A stretch of 64,000 bases of DNA. It comes from Isoetes taiwanensis. Lineage: Eukaryota; Streptophyta; Lycopodiopsida; Isoetales; Isoetaceae. The stretch spans positions 746,001-810,000 of the forward strand of contig JAJEKV010000146.1 in assembly GCA_021234155.1 (NCBI GenBank), in the 5' to 3' direction. The notes below the pieces were generated by a model. That model saw nothing but the letters and a program-made list of their open reading frames with translations, was not told the DNA's origin and searched no databases. Of this stretch, positions 34,988 through 47,821 are shown piece after piece (positions within the stretch are counted from its first letter, which is position 1; every line of letters starts with the position of its first letter). A program made the translations under genes and the position numbers.

Positions 34988-36541
34988 CGTGACGTTCCCC
35001 TAGAATATACGATATAAATACGTATATCCTAGGCCCACGTCACTATACAAATCTACATTAGTAGACTTGTATGCACCAAGTGTGGGGGCATGGCCAAGTT
35101 ATTTACATAACTTGGCCAACCTTAGAAGGTGACCCATTTCCACGTGGCTTCACTCTATAGGTGACCCACGAATGGACGCGCCCTATTGGAGCCAAGTGGC
35201 CCTCATGTGAACCCTAACATATAAAAAGGCTAAACCCTAAACCCTAGCCACTTTTGGCTCCACCACCTCAGACCCACCAGTTCGCGATCAGAGCTCCGAC
35301 TCGAAAACCGTCTTCGACAGCCTGGGTTGCAGCAGCAGTTGCCAGAGATGGAGAACCAGGGAGTTAGTGATAGCGCGTCAGAGGCAAGTATTTCGGATAG
35401 ATTCGAGTATTGTAGTAGAGCCATTTTAGAACCTATTGTTCTGAACATGAACCCTAATCAATGAACCCTAACTATAAGTTAGATGTATGTGATTAGGATT
35501 AGTTGTTATTCTCTTTTATTATCAAGATTATGTTGATATGATGCTGGTTGATCTTATGTTTGCACCTCTTGTGTATTGAGAAGGGGGGTAGAGACCTAGT
35601 AGCCATTATTTAGATGATACTCCTAGTTTAGACCCATTAGTTCCCATTAATATGCGGCCTGTGCATAGAGCCCACCTGGCTACGGAGGCTATGGAGTGAC
35701 TGAGCACCACACAACGGGGTCAGTGGCAAAGTGGAGGGAGGACCCTGCTGAGCGCGGCTACTGGGGTCCCATAGCGGGCTAGACTCATAGTCGGTCACTT
35801 CGCGGGGGCCGGGTATGGGTCCGACACTTCCTGGGTCAATGGTGTCGCCCTGACTCTCAAGAGTTGCAAGTGTCGGCTTGGCTCTTGTTTTGGGGAGTTG
35901 CAGTCGGGTATGGACGTGTGTCGCCACGATCCTCTAGCCGCCCATGGAGCCACTGCACTCTGGGAGGGGGAGATGCAACCCTTCCTACCTCATCGGACCG
36001 GGGAGATGCAACCCGGAGTAGTCTCGTTGGGTGATACCATGGGATTACGTCTCCGGCAGGTTACAGTCACGTCAGAGCCTGATTTAGCCTATCTGCAAAG
36101 TATGCACAGGAGGGGCGGATGGAGTGGTCAACCCTAGCCATTGTCTATTGCCAGCCCAAGTCATTGCCATAACTCGTCTGTTCTATCTGGAGGCCCCCAG
36201 CCGTCAGTCGACTCCCCTTGAGTCTGAGCCCTGGGTAGGAGCCTCTATTTGATGCATTCATTGTATTGTTGTATTTGATGATATGGTTAGATGGATTATC
36301 ACTACCCTTCGAGGTAGTCTATTGTTGCTATGTTATTGCTAGTGCTTATGTTTATATGTTGCTTCCGCTGACATAGGGACCCCTAGAGGACGGGACGGAA
36401 TGACACCTCTGTGTCCTCTACTCGATAGTCTGGATCCCAGACGTGAGTTAGACAGAGGGCCCATACGACGGGTGCCGTTGGATGGGGAAGGTCCTTCGAT
36501 GTATACGGCGGACTGCCGTATATAGCGCAAGGAGCGTCACA
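34988..36541 (+). repeat. 5' LTR of the gypsy element
   Basis: 1554 bp, ending ...GGAGCGTCACA. The first ~290 bp are identical by eye to the 3' LTR. Later blocks differ in clusters (see findings). The leading base is C where the 3' LTR has T. It carries a TATA-like promoter at 35220. Confidence 0.92.
35220..35247 (+). promoter_or_regulatory. LTR TATA box with telo-box
   Basis: TATAAAAAGG at 35220-35229 is followed directly by TAAACCCTAAACCCTAG, two copies of the plant telomere-type AAACCCT motif (telo-box), a known promoter-proximal motif in plants. The same arrangement occurs in the 3' LTR at 45440-45467. Transcription start would be expected about 25-30 bp downstream. Confidence 0.6.
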
Positions 36542-36542
36542 A

Positions 36543-36554
36543 TGGTATCAGAGC
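36543..36554 (+). promoter_or_regulatory. Primer binding site (initiator tRNA-Met)
   Basis: TGGTATCAGAGC, complementary to the 3' end of plant initiator tRNA-Met, lies one base after the 5' LTR. This fixes the element's orientation as plus strand. Confidence 0.9.
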
Positions 36555-39500
36555 AATGATCTTGGTTGACCAAGATCAAGCACTGGCCATAACCTTATGA
36601 TAGAAAACTAACTGGCCTAGTAGAAAGTTGGGATGCAAATCCCAATAGTGAACCTCGAAAAGTGGGAAAACTTTTTCCACGAGTAGAGTCGTCATTTAAT
36701 TAAATTAAATTAGCAAATAGGAATAATAGAGTCCAGGAATTCTAGTAAATTTGGGTGAAAAATTCTGCATGAACCCAACATTCCACTAGGAACAGGTCGA
36801 AGAATGGACCAAAACAGACTTCCCATGGAATACGGCGCAAATCCACAATAAATAACCCAAGAACCATTGAACATTTTACTATTTTAATACTTTTAGAGTC
36901 ATTATAAATAAAGGTAGTTATCGTAAATGTCCACAAACATCACCGCAAATACCCTAATTTAGCCCACAAAACGAGTCATCGTTATGCCCAAGGAAATGAA
37001 GTTGAATACAAAGAGAAAGGATATCTAGTAATTTTGACTAGATAGAGACTCATAAAACTATGTTTAATTGTTGGGAGACATGCTAATATATTTGTGAGTA
37101 TATTATGTGTAAGGAATATGAATCGTAAAATAGTATGGAGTATTCTAAGTGGAGCGTGAGATGTTGTCATTGATAATGTGCAAGTCTTATAAAATTTTAA
37201 TTATAGATTTAATGCCGATGTGTATAGATAGGTATATATGGTGGTAGCGTGGATTGATTTACTACTATTATAATATCTACCAGTTCCTGCAGTGTTTTAA
37301 GATGTTCAGTAATATACTTAGTAATATACTTATAAGTAATGAACACCTTAGTTGATTAGCTAGGTGGATTTGGGCAGCTGATAATGAGCTTGTAAGCTGA
37401 GCTGCCATGCTGCTTTAATGTTGCAAAAGACATCAGTAGATTCTAGTCTATGTAACTGGCTGCCAATTGCACACAGAATATCCACAACAGCTTTGTGACA
37501 GTTCTCATATTTGTAGCTTCTCATATTTCTACAAATACTGATGGGATCTACATGACAAGGACACGAATCTTGCCCTTAGTGTGGCGGCATTGATCTACTA
37601 TAAGAAGCAAAAATATGTCAAAACGAAATATACTCTGAGATCTGTGTTCAATCTGTGTTAACAGATTACACCTATCATAGATTTGCATCATATTTGCAAA
37701 TATTTGCATCATATTTGCCGAGAATTGCATCATATTTACAAACACAATCAACATATCCACTTTGTTTGTGGAAGTACTTGTCAGGATGCTTGGTGTACCT
37801 ATCAATGTTAAAGCAAAGGATACTCATCAGAGAGGGAGAGGATGCCTGCGAACATCACTTGCGAACATCACTGCCTAAGAATGCAAATAAAATGCATAGC
37901 CTCCATTCCAAGCTTAACCTCAAGCTTAGAATGGCCATTGGCCATTGATTAAACTTGAAACATTGACGCCCCTAGGCGGGCTTGCTAATGGTGCGACGTT
38001 ATAATGAAGCAACATAACGAGCTCCATGGGAAGGGAACTTCTATGAATCTTGTTTTCAAAGGTTGAGAACAGCGCTCAAGCTCCACAACGTCACAAACAC
38101 TTCCAAACAAAGCTAAAACGGATCCTACATGGACATCAATAGAAAGATCTCGGGAGATTATGTCGACTTGGTAGCAATGCAGCTATATTCGCCATATCGG
38201 TCGGTATCAATACTACTATAGCTTCCCTTGAAGTAGATCGGTTTGTAAAGAATGCATTATGCGAACTCATTCGCGATCAACGCATTAAGAAGTAGCAATA
38301 GATTATTGAGGAAGGCACATTATCGTGATCTATGGCCCGAAAAAGACATATCGGAACTATATTAGTAGCGAAGTAGACTAGCATCAAACATGTATAGGCA
38401 GACGGAATAAGCAGCAACATGGCGCAGGCGACCCATGCCGCGCACGGCCTCAACCAAATTCCTTGAAGACGCCCCAGCGCGGGGTGAGTCGCACTGCATG
38501 CAAAACATGATTCTTCCCCGCCTCCTTTTGCCAAAACTCAATCGGTACTTGCAGCTCGAAGAAATCACCGCAACACTTGAAGAAAACCTCCAAGGCAGCC
38601 CGGAGCCACTGAACAAAGGCCCAAAGGCGGCGCATGCGCCACGGGCCATGCGAATTTGGACATCCTAGCGCGGGATCCGTCGCCTCCTCTGTGCCTCTGG
38701 AAATTCTTGCCCTAAATCGATCCAAACCTCCCTGCCCGTAGACATAAACATAAGCTTTTTTCTTTTTCTTCATTTATTTCTCATTTTTCTGTTCCTACAC
38801 ATACCCTAGATCCCGGAAATTCTTACATGAACCCTCTTGGTTTTCATTTGTTTCGACCTATCGTAAGAACCACAAAGTTCTTACGGATATTTTGCCCACA
38901 TTTCCTTCTTTGCTTTGCTTCTAAGCAATTCTTGTTTGCCAAGTCCAATTGTGCTAGATCCTCCTTGAAATGTGAAGAAATATTTCAAAGAATATGTGAT
39001 ATATCCTCTTTGAAATGTGTAGAATATGTCGATATCCTCCTTGAAATATCTCCTTGAAATATTTAGTGCCAATATGATAGTTTCTAACCTTGTCCAAATA
39101 CACTTGTGCTTAGCCCTTATTCAATAATACCTTATGTCTAGACAAACTTGCCATGATTTTTTTATTATTATTTTAATTTTTTAGTGCCTAGACCATTTAG
39201 CAAGCTTACAACTAATTGTGTACTTTTCCATGTCAATATACTACTTGATGCATTAAATAAAGAGCATGCTAAAATATTATTCTGCTCCATAGATTATTAC
39301 CCTTAAGTGGTATTCAACATTGGATATCATGCCCAACTAAGTTAGCTACGTGTTTTTCAAATAAGTTGGGTCTGCTACATGTCGTTTGTTGAGGGCAGAT
39401 GCATGTTTTACATTTCTCAACTCAGGTCGGCCCTACTAAATCGACTCAAAGATCTTTCCCAATAGGTTGGGTTTGCTTCATGCAAGTTATTCAAGGCAAA

Positions 39501-41754
39501 TGCCTCCTTATGTAGGCACAAGCACAAACACAAGGTACAAGTTTTTAATTAAAAAAAAAACTTGTTAACATATGTATATGTACATAACATAGAAAAAAAA
39601 AGGGGGGGACATGATTGGGTTAATTGGATTCCAAGCCTCAAGTACTCATGTACTAGAACAATACATAAACTTTGAAAAATTAGGGTTTCGACATGGAACC
39701 CTAAGAGCCTTTTAGGGTACGTCTATCGTCTTGCTTCTACTAAAAGACACAAGGAGTTTACTCAAGCCATTTTCCACTCCTCTTACTATTTTACATAGCC
39801 GTTTCCTGCACCTCACCTAGTTCCTTGGTGCCTACAAAGTTTGTTGAATAGTATCGCAACTCAGAGCACATCAAAGAGGCACCAATCGACAGGGTATTTT
39901 AAGTCTTTCAACATACCTTTAATCTTTATGAAACAACATCAAGGACACCGTATTACCAAGATATCCTTGGTCAATACAATCAACAGCTCCAAGGCAAGGA
40001 TGTGAGACTCCAAGGGCAAACCAGAGCATGGATCTTTCTTAAAGCTATCACACAGCACTGAGTCAGACACCGAAGAAGACAATCTGGAAAAAGGGCTGAA
40101 AGAATGCCACGATACATGACATGTACGGTCCACAGGCACAAATATTTATCAGCACAAGCAACCTTTGAAACCTTCTCCCATTATCCGGCAATAAATAAGA
40201 CAGGAGAACCATCAGCCCGACCTCTTGATCTAGCACCATTGAATATGAGGGCAGCTAGACCACATTTAGAGGAACTCGACACCAAGTCCAACCTTCTAGA
40301 AGGCCCATCAGCCAAGTATCAAGAAGGGGAACATGACTATGAGGATGAAGTCCATGAATTTGAGAATGAACCCAAATTAGCCAGAAAAATAGAGAAGTAC
40401 ATCGAGACATAGAGGACCTCCCAAGAAAGGCAACAACAATCCAGCTGAAATCACATCTTGTACACCAATTATTATTGAAGGGGAAGAATACCTTTTTGCA
40501 GATCATATCTTACACCTACCGTACTGCATTGATCAAGGTCTCCTCTTGGATGAACTCTTGGCTATCATCATTGATGCTTATAACGATGACTTCATCGATT
40601 ATTCAGAGCAGAAGCTTCCAAGAGAGATAGCTTAAAAGGAGACCTATACTACACAGAACATCATCAACGTACAAGCATATGACTTTATCAAGCATCGAAT
40701 GCAGCACCAAGGTCTTCCAGATGAGGATGAGTCAGGAAATTCAAGCAAGATTGTTTAAGAGTGGGAGCACAGCCAAACCCAAGCAAGCCACCTCATCATG
40801 GGGCCAAACTCTAAGGGGCAGTCATATTAACCTTGATAGCATCATCTCGATGACGAGGGATCATGACGACCTAATGGTGATAGAAATATACAGTCAAGCA
40901 GCCATAGGAAAAGGGTCAGAATTCCCAGTCAACATGGGAAAAGCTTCACGCTACTATCTTTCTTTGCTCACTCAAGATCAAATAGTAGTTTTCCACAAAC
41001 AATTTAGCCATAAGGGAGCAGGGGCAATTTACTTGCTATCATCACTTTTCGGCTTTGGGAGTCATTATAAACTTTGCGAGAACATCGACCATATAATCCT
41101 AATTAGGAGATCTATGGCCTTGCATTACCTTCATTTAGCTCGAGGATACCTTAGAGATGCACCCTTAGCATTATTGGCTGCACGGACACGGGACTTGCCA
41201 TGGGAAAAGGTAGGTCCAGCACTGGAAAGATGCTCGACATGGAACATGCTACGAAACGTCTGCCACGACCTCAAACTCAAAAGACATTAAGGAGCATTTA
41301 AAATTTAAACGTCGACGTCCACATTAGATCCGCAATGGATCTACAAAGTAGATACAACTTAAATTATGTTCTTGAATTAAAACTTTGAGATCACATATGT
41401 ATCATGAGTATAAGTGTTTTTGCTAAAATTCTTCTACGACAACAACACCATAGTAGCCACATTGCATAACGTGTATTCGTGATCAATGTTTGCAGCTAGA
41501 AACTTTACGATACTCTCGCAGAACCCGGGTAGTCAAGGTAAGAAAATTGCCTCAAGAATGCAGTGCATATCATAAATGCATCATTAAGGATGGGATTGAA
41601 TATATCCCTAAGCTTGCAGTCGTCAACCCAGATCAAAAGAATAAAAAGGAGGATGCAAGTACAAAGTAATTACCTACGGCAATTGCCAAGTTAATTAAAG
41701 AGTTCATGACCTGTTACGAGATGAAATTTGAGAGCTAACGTCCTATAGAGGCAT
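36555..41754 (+). other. Gypsy leader and presumed gag region, no recognisable protein
   Basis: More than 5 kb lies between primer site and RT. I find no gag core, CCHC knuckle or protease motif. The longest plus frames are 40679-41290 (203 aa) and 40104-40412 (102 aa, acidic end); neither is recognised. A GC-richer patch at 38400-38770 stands out. The region may contain old insertions or a decayed gag. Confidence 0.5.
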
Positions 41755-43060
41755 TGAGTGTGAAATTACTCTTACGCCAGATGCAAAACCAACTAGCAAG
41801 GCTCACTATAGGATGAACACCCTAGAGCTAGTCGAGCTCAAGAAGCAACTGCAAGAATTATTAGAGCTTGGGTTCAGTAGGTCGAGTGTATCATGCTTCG
41901 GGCAGCCATCCTCTTTGTGAAGAAGAAAGACAGAAGTCTAAGAATGTGCATTCATTTTCGTCTGCTTGACAAGCAAATGATAAAGAATAAATACGTATTG
42001 CCAAGAGCCTATGATTTAATGGACTAGCTCCAAGGAGCAAAATTCTTTTCCAATAATGATCTAAGGTCTGGCTACCATCAAATAAGAATCAAGAAGGAGG
42101 ATATTCATAAGTCAACTTTTAGAATGTGGTATGGGCACTATAAGTTCACAGTCATGCCCTTTGGTCTATCAAATGCCCCAGTAAGATTTATGCGCTTAAT
42201 GAATGGGATGTTTAGAGACTTTTGGACGAGTTTGTCATTATATTTTTTCGATGACATTCTAATCTATAGCAAGTCCATGGAAGAACATGTGGGACATCTA
42301 AGGAGAGTTTTAGAAAAGCTAAGGCATCATCGCTTACACGCTAAACTCTCAAAGTGTCACTTTGCAGCAAGTAGAGTGGAATACTTGGGGCATGTGGTCA
42401 CACGGGAGGAAATCTCCACTGATCCAATACAAATTGAAGCAATAGTAGATTGGCCAGCAAAGAAAAATGTCTCCGAGGTGAGAAGTTTTCTTGGATTAGC
42501 AGGCTGCTACCGAAAATTTGTAAAAGATTTTGTTAAGTGGGCATTCCCTTTGTCGGATCTGACTCAAAATAAGAAACTAAAGGATTTGGTAGCACATTGG
42601 CTAGAGAGTGTTCAAGCCTCATTCAAAAAGCTCAAAGAAGCCTTGACAACAGCACCAGTGCTCATCCTACCAGATCCAAATAAGGATAAGCTAGTAGCAA
42701 CTGATGCAAGTATACTAGCAACGGGTGGAGTCCTTATGCAAGAAGGAAGAGTAATGGCGTACAACTCTTAGAAGATGAATGGCACCGAATAACGTATCCA
42801 ACATGCATGATCAAGAACTTCTAGTTGTTGTAAAAGCTCTTCGTATTTGGAGGCACTATTTGCTTGGTAGGAAATTTCAGTTAGATACTGATCACCAAAG
42901 CCTCCAATTCATTTTCACGCAACCATTCCGCAATTTGAGGCAAAGACACGGGATGGAATTCCTCGAAGAATATGACTTCAAGATAGTCTATAAGCCAGGT
43001 AAATTAAATGTGGCTGTTGATACACTCTCTCAACGACCATTGGAGACTCGAGTGGATTGA
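41755..43060 (+). pseudogene. Gypsy reverse transcriptase and RNase H
   Basis: From about 41755 (ITLTPDAKPTSKAHYRMN) through [15 protein letters not shown] to FRMWYGHYKFTVMPFGLSNA; then YFFDDILIYSKSMEEHVGHL (FFDD at the catalytic site, usually YLDD), KLSKCHFAASRVEYLGHVV, and RSFLGLAGCYRKFV of the thumb. RNase H follows with LVATDAS, RVMAYNS then a stop, and the next frame KALRIWRHYLLGRKFQLDTD and FKIVYKPGKLNVAVDTLSQR. Frameshifts and stops near 41900, 42030, 42771 and 42790 make it inactive. Confidence 0.92.
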
Positions 43061-43189
43061 AAATGCCATCTCTACCTTGGCCAGTGAATTCGGCAAAAAG
43101 ATTGAAGAGGTTTTACCCTCAAACAAAGAATTCAAGGACCTTGCATGAAAGCAAAGATAGATAAAGAAAGAGAACCTATAAAAGATATA

Positions 43190-44470
43190 AAAAGGAAGGC
43201 AAACTTTTATATCATAAAGACAAGCTTTGCATTCCAGAGTAATCAGGAGTAATGAAATTGATTCTCCATGATACTTGTAATAGCCCAATAGCCCGGCTAT
43301 GGGGATTCATGAAAATTTACTTCAAGCTAAGTAGAAATTACTTTTGGCCTGGCATGAAGAAAGACGACACCAACTACACTTGGCAATGTCAGTATTTCAG
43401 CAAGCAAAAGTAGAGCAACTCCGAATCCCAGGAACCCTAGAATCTTTGGAGGTTCCAAATGCCAAATGGGAGGTTGTAAGCATGGACTTTATAATTAGGC
43501 TCCCAAAAAACAGCAAGGGGCCATGACGCCTTAATGGTAGTGATCGACAAACTATCAAAGATGGCGCACTCTTTGCCATGTCGAACCACATATGGCTTTA
43601 GACACTGCCTTGCTTTTCGTAAAGGAAATATTCAGATTGCATGGGATGGGAAGGAAAATCATCTACAATAGAGACCCTGAGTTTATAAGTGCCTTTTGAA
43701 AGGATTTCTTCAACACGATTCAAACAAAGTTATCCATGAGCACAACATATCACCCCCAAACAGATGGGCAGACTGAACGTACAAGCCGAATAACATAAGA
43801 CATATTGAGAATTATGTGTGGAATAAGTCAAAGTGGGAAGACTATATTTACTTGGTAGAGTTATCCATGATAAATTATGGTTATCTATGCCTAACACCAG
43901 ACACTTGGCATAACCGAGTGTCCAAGCTAGAAGTTTCTCAATAAATGTTGACTGATATGCAACAATTAGTGGAAGAAGTTCAAGGCCATCTCATGGCAGC
44001 AAGAAGTCGACAAAAGAGCATAGCCGATAAACACAGAACCAAAAGAGAATTTCAAATAGGGGATAATATTTGACTCAATAAAGTCAAACATGCTAAGCTC
44101 TGCATCGACAATTTAAGAAACTTTCTTCAAGGTGGGCGGGACCATTCAAAATCATTCAAAGAATAGGTAACCAATCCTATAAGTTAGGTCTCCCCGCACA
44201 CTTGAAAATTCATAAAGTCTTCCACATAAGCTTGCTGAAAAAGCATACCCCCAAGGAGATATTGGAGATACCAACTTTGTTGAAAATGACCGAAGAACAA
44301 CTTGAGATTGTTTCAAAAGCTCTTCTCAATAAAACATATAAAAAAACAAGAAGATCTCAGTCCTCTAATATCTAGTCAAGTGGAAGACGCGACATGGGTA
44401 CTTAAATCTGATATCGAAAAACAGTACCCACAGTTTATGGAGCAATGCAAAGGCCAGCTCGTCAGCGACA
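43190..44470 (+). pseudogene. Gypsy integrase with chromodomain-like tail
   Basis: Remains of the zinc-binding domain (NYFWPGMKKDDTNYTWQCQY, with the HH pair degraded), then KWEVVSMDFIIRLPK of the catalytic core. Later pieces are interrupted by many stops (HITPKQMGR-type block near 43750; WAGPFKIIQRIGNQSYKLGL and HISLLKKHTP near 44130-44250). At 44300-44470 ALLNKTYKKTRRSQ then DATWVLKSDIEKQYPQF resembles the chromodomain found at the end of chromovirus integrases. 44500-45194 is non-coding. Confidence 0.85.
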
Positions 44471-45194
44471 TCGTCGACAATGATTCGGGAAGGTGAGCGC
44501 ATTCACTCAATAGAGATTTGGCCGAGACGAATCAAAGAGTGCATGCACACTTTTAGGAGCCAAGATGTATATAGGTTATGACGCATGAGAGCATGGGCGA
44601 TGATGGGATCATCCTTAATGTTCCCTATGCAATGATATCATGCCTATAGTTTAAGTGTGCATGCATGAGTCCTAGAATAGGGATCATGGATAGGTGCATG
44701 ATAGGGAACCACCTAGAGTCTATGGCTGTTATGGAGGATAAGCCACCTCCTATGCCAGAGCTGACAAAAGGTGTAGGCATTAGACATGTAGGCATAATAG
44801 GCATGTCACATGCATATAGTATAATGTAATGTAAATTAAATAAGGGGTGGACCCTTAAAACCACAAATTACTAATTAAACTAACGTGATATGCTCCTGTT
44901 GGCCAATAGAGGAAAGAGACCGTAAGGAGGGAGTACATCAAACCAAGAATATGAGCTTATAACATTTTGTCTTAGTTATAAAACTCCTCAGGATGTTTCA
45001 AGTTATCATAATGTAAAAATTACTGAAACTATATAAATTGTATAAGAATATGAATATAGCTTCACACTCATATTCAGGTAATTAACACCGGAAGTTATGG
45101 TTGTGATAAAATTCTAAGTGTTAATATGCATATTCTTCTTTTATATTGTGGAGGTTCGTTTCACCTTATGTAATGCTGAGGACAGCATTATCCT

Positions 45195-45207
45195 AAGGGG
45201 GGGAGAA
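45195..45207 (+). promoter_or_regulatory. Polypurine tract
   Basis: AAGGGGGGGAGAA immediately before the 3' LTR, where plus-strand DNA synthesis would be primed. Confidence 0.85.
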
Positions 45208-46692
45208 TGTGACGTTCCCCTAGAATATACGATATAAATACGTATATCCTAGGCCCACGTCACTATACAAATCTACATTAGTAGACTTGTATGCACCAAG
45301 TGTGGGGGCATGGCCAAGTTATTTACATAACTTGGCCAACCTTAGAAGGTGACCCATTTCCACGTGGCTTCACTCTATAGGTGACCCACGAATGGACGCG
45401 CCCTATTGGAGCCAAGTGGCCCTCATGTGAACCCTAACATATAAAAAGGCTAAACCCTAAACCCTAGCCACTTTTGGCTCCACCACCTCAGACCCACCGG
45501 GCCAGCGATCGAGCTCAGGCTCGAAAACCGTCTTGACTGACTGGGTTGCTAGGTTGCGAGATGGAGAACCAGGGGAGTTAGTGATAGCGTCGGGGAGGCA
45601 AGTATTTGGATAGATTCGAGTATTGTAGTAGAGCCATTTTAGAACCTATTGTTACGAACATGAACCCTAATCAATGAACCCTAACTATAAGTTAGATGTA
45701 TGTGATTAGGATTAGTTGTTATTCTCTTTTATTATCAAGATTATGTTGATATGATGCTGGTTGATCTTATGTTTGCACCTCTTGTGTATTGAGAAGGGGG
45801 TAGAGACGTAGTAGCCATTATTTAGATGATACTCCTAGTTTAGACCCATTAGTTCCCATTAATATGCGGCACGTGCATAGAGCCCCACAGCTCACGGAGG
45901 TCGTGGAGTGGCGAGCACCACACAAGGGGTCGGTGGCAAAGTGGAGGGGAGGACCTGGCCGAGCTGGCTCTTTGGGGTCCCATAGCGGGCTAGACTCATA
46001 GTCGGTCACTCCGCGGGGGGCGGGTATGGGTCCGAACACTTCTGGGTCAATGGTGTAAGCCACGACTCTCAAGAGTTGCAAGTGTCGGCTTGGCTCTTGT
46101 TTTGGGGAGTTGCGGTCGGGTATGGGCGTGTGTCGCCACGATCCTCTAGCCGCCCATGGAGCCCTTTGCACTGGGGGGGGAGATGCAACCCTTCCTACCT
46201 CATCGGACGAGGGAGATGCAACCGGAGTAGTCTCGTTAGGTGATACCATGGGATTACGTCTCCGTGCGGGTTCTGATCATGTCGAGCCCGATTTAGCCTA
46301 TCCGCAAAGTATGCACGGGAGGGGCGGATGGAGTGGTCAACCCTAGCCATTGTCTATTGCCGCCCCCAAGTCATTGCCATAACTCGTCTGTTCTATCACG
46401 GAGGCCCCGGCCGTCAGTCGACTCCCCTTGAGTCTGAGCCCTGGGTAGGAGCCTCTATTTGATGCATTCATTGTATTGTTGTATTTGATGATATGGTTAG
46501 ATGGATTATCACTACCCTTCGAGGTAGTCTATTGTTGCTATGTTATTGCTAGTGCTTATGTTTATATGTTGCTTCCGCTGACATAGGGAGCCCTAGAGGA
46601 CGGGACGGAATGACACCTCTGTGTCCTCTACTCGATAGTCTGGATCCCAGACGTGAGTTAGACAGAGGGCCCATACGACGGGTGCCGTTGGA
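45208..46692 (+). repeat. 3' LTR, main part
   Basis: Starts TGTGACGTTCCCC and follows the 5' LTR up to GGTGCCGTTGGA. At 46693 unrelated sequence begins; the LTR resumes at 48109. About 26 bp (the equivalent of 36483-36508) are missing at the junction. Confidence 0.92.
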
Positions 46693-46846
46693 ATATGTAG
46701 CATAATAACAGGGGGTTTTCTTTGTGTTTTTGTACGCTTTTCACTAAGGTTTTCCTATGATTTCGTGATGTATTCAAATGGATGTACTAATGCGTACATC
46801 TAGAGTGCACCATTTCTGAGCCATTGATTTTAGCCTTTTTTTTTCA

Positions 46847-47020
46847 ATGGTCAACAACCAATGGCTCATAACAAAAGCCCTTTTTTTTGTGCGTGTGGTG
46901 CATAATGGTCAACAACCAATGGCTCACAACAAAAGCCCTTTTTTTGTGCATGTGGTGCATAATGGTCAATAACCAATGGCTCACAACAAAAGTCCTCTTT
47001 TTGTGTGTGTGGTGCATAAT
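46847..47020. repeat. 58-bp tandem repeat, three copies
   Basis: Units AATGGTCAACAACCAATGGC...GTGGTGCAT repeat three times with a T-run that varies in length. It creates a periodic minus-strand peptide with no known relative. Confidence 0.9.
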
Positions 47021-47821
47021 GGGCACATGAAGGGCTTGAAGGGCGCATGTAGTGCAGTTTCCCCACCGGCAACACATTTCTTATTATAACTTTTGATCCA
47101 GAGCTCTGTTTCAGATGATTTTTATTGCGTTGGAAAGCTCTCTCCGAGATCTTTTTGATAGTGTATGATATGGATATGTTTGGTTAAGTTATCTATGCTA
47201 AAACAGCAATTTTTCGGCCGGGTTTGGTAGGCTTTCACATCCTACTAGTTGATTAATACAGGATTGCGCTATTGGATATTGTTTTATGGCTCATTCCGAA
47301 TGAAGCTTGCAAAAAATTACCATGCATTTTTAGATTTTGAGGCAGTTATTAAGCAAATTCTAAGGCTTCTAGATCCTTGTGCTAACAAGCAGAAAAGTTT
47401 CCCACTTTGGTTTCTCACCACAAGAATCCATGGAGGCCAAAGGCTGCTGTTAAATTCCAGTTGAAAAATGTTTGTGTATGGGTGTTGCAAACTTTATGAC
47501 TTTCAGAATAATGGGATCAATCTGCTCTATCTTTATGGTAACTTTTACTTATGTTCTATTTGTTTTATTGTGATGAAATTCAAAAGCTACAAGTGATGAA
47601 AGCGTCAAATGAATTCTAGTTTTTTTCTGGTTTGAATTCTAAAATTTTTGTCACACCAAGGGGGGGACGTCCCTTTCGGGGCCAAAAAAATTTTTTTGCA
47701 ACACAAACCATTAACATCCAACATATAAAAATTAAATCCCCCAACACATAACAACCAACACATAACAACCATTGACATTAACAACCAACACATAACTACC
47801 ATTGACATTAATTAATACAAC

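Noticed and set aside
38277-38773. Minus-strand frames of 85-107 codons in the gypsy leader
   Set aside because: No recognisable domain, opposite to the element's sense strand, and GC-rich enough to be open by chance.
46866-47077. Periodic minus-strand peptide with repeated HHTHKK
   Set aside because: By-product of the 58-bp tandem repeat.
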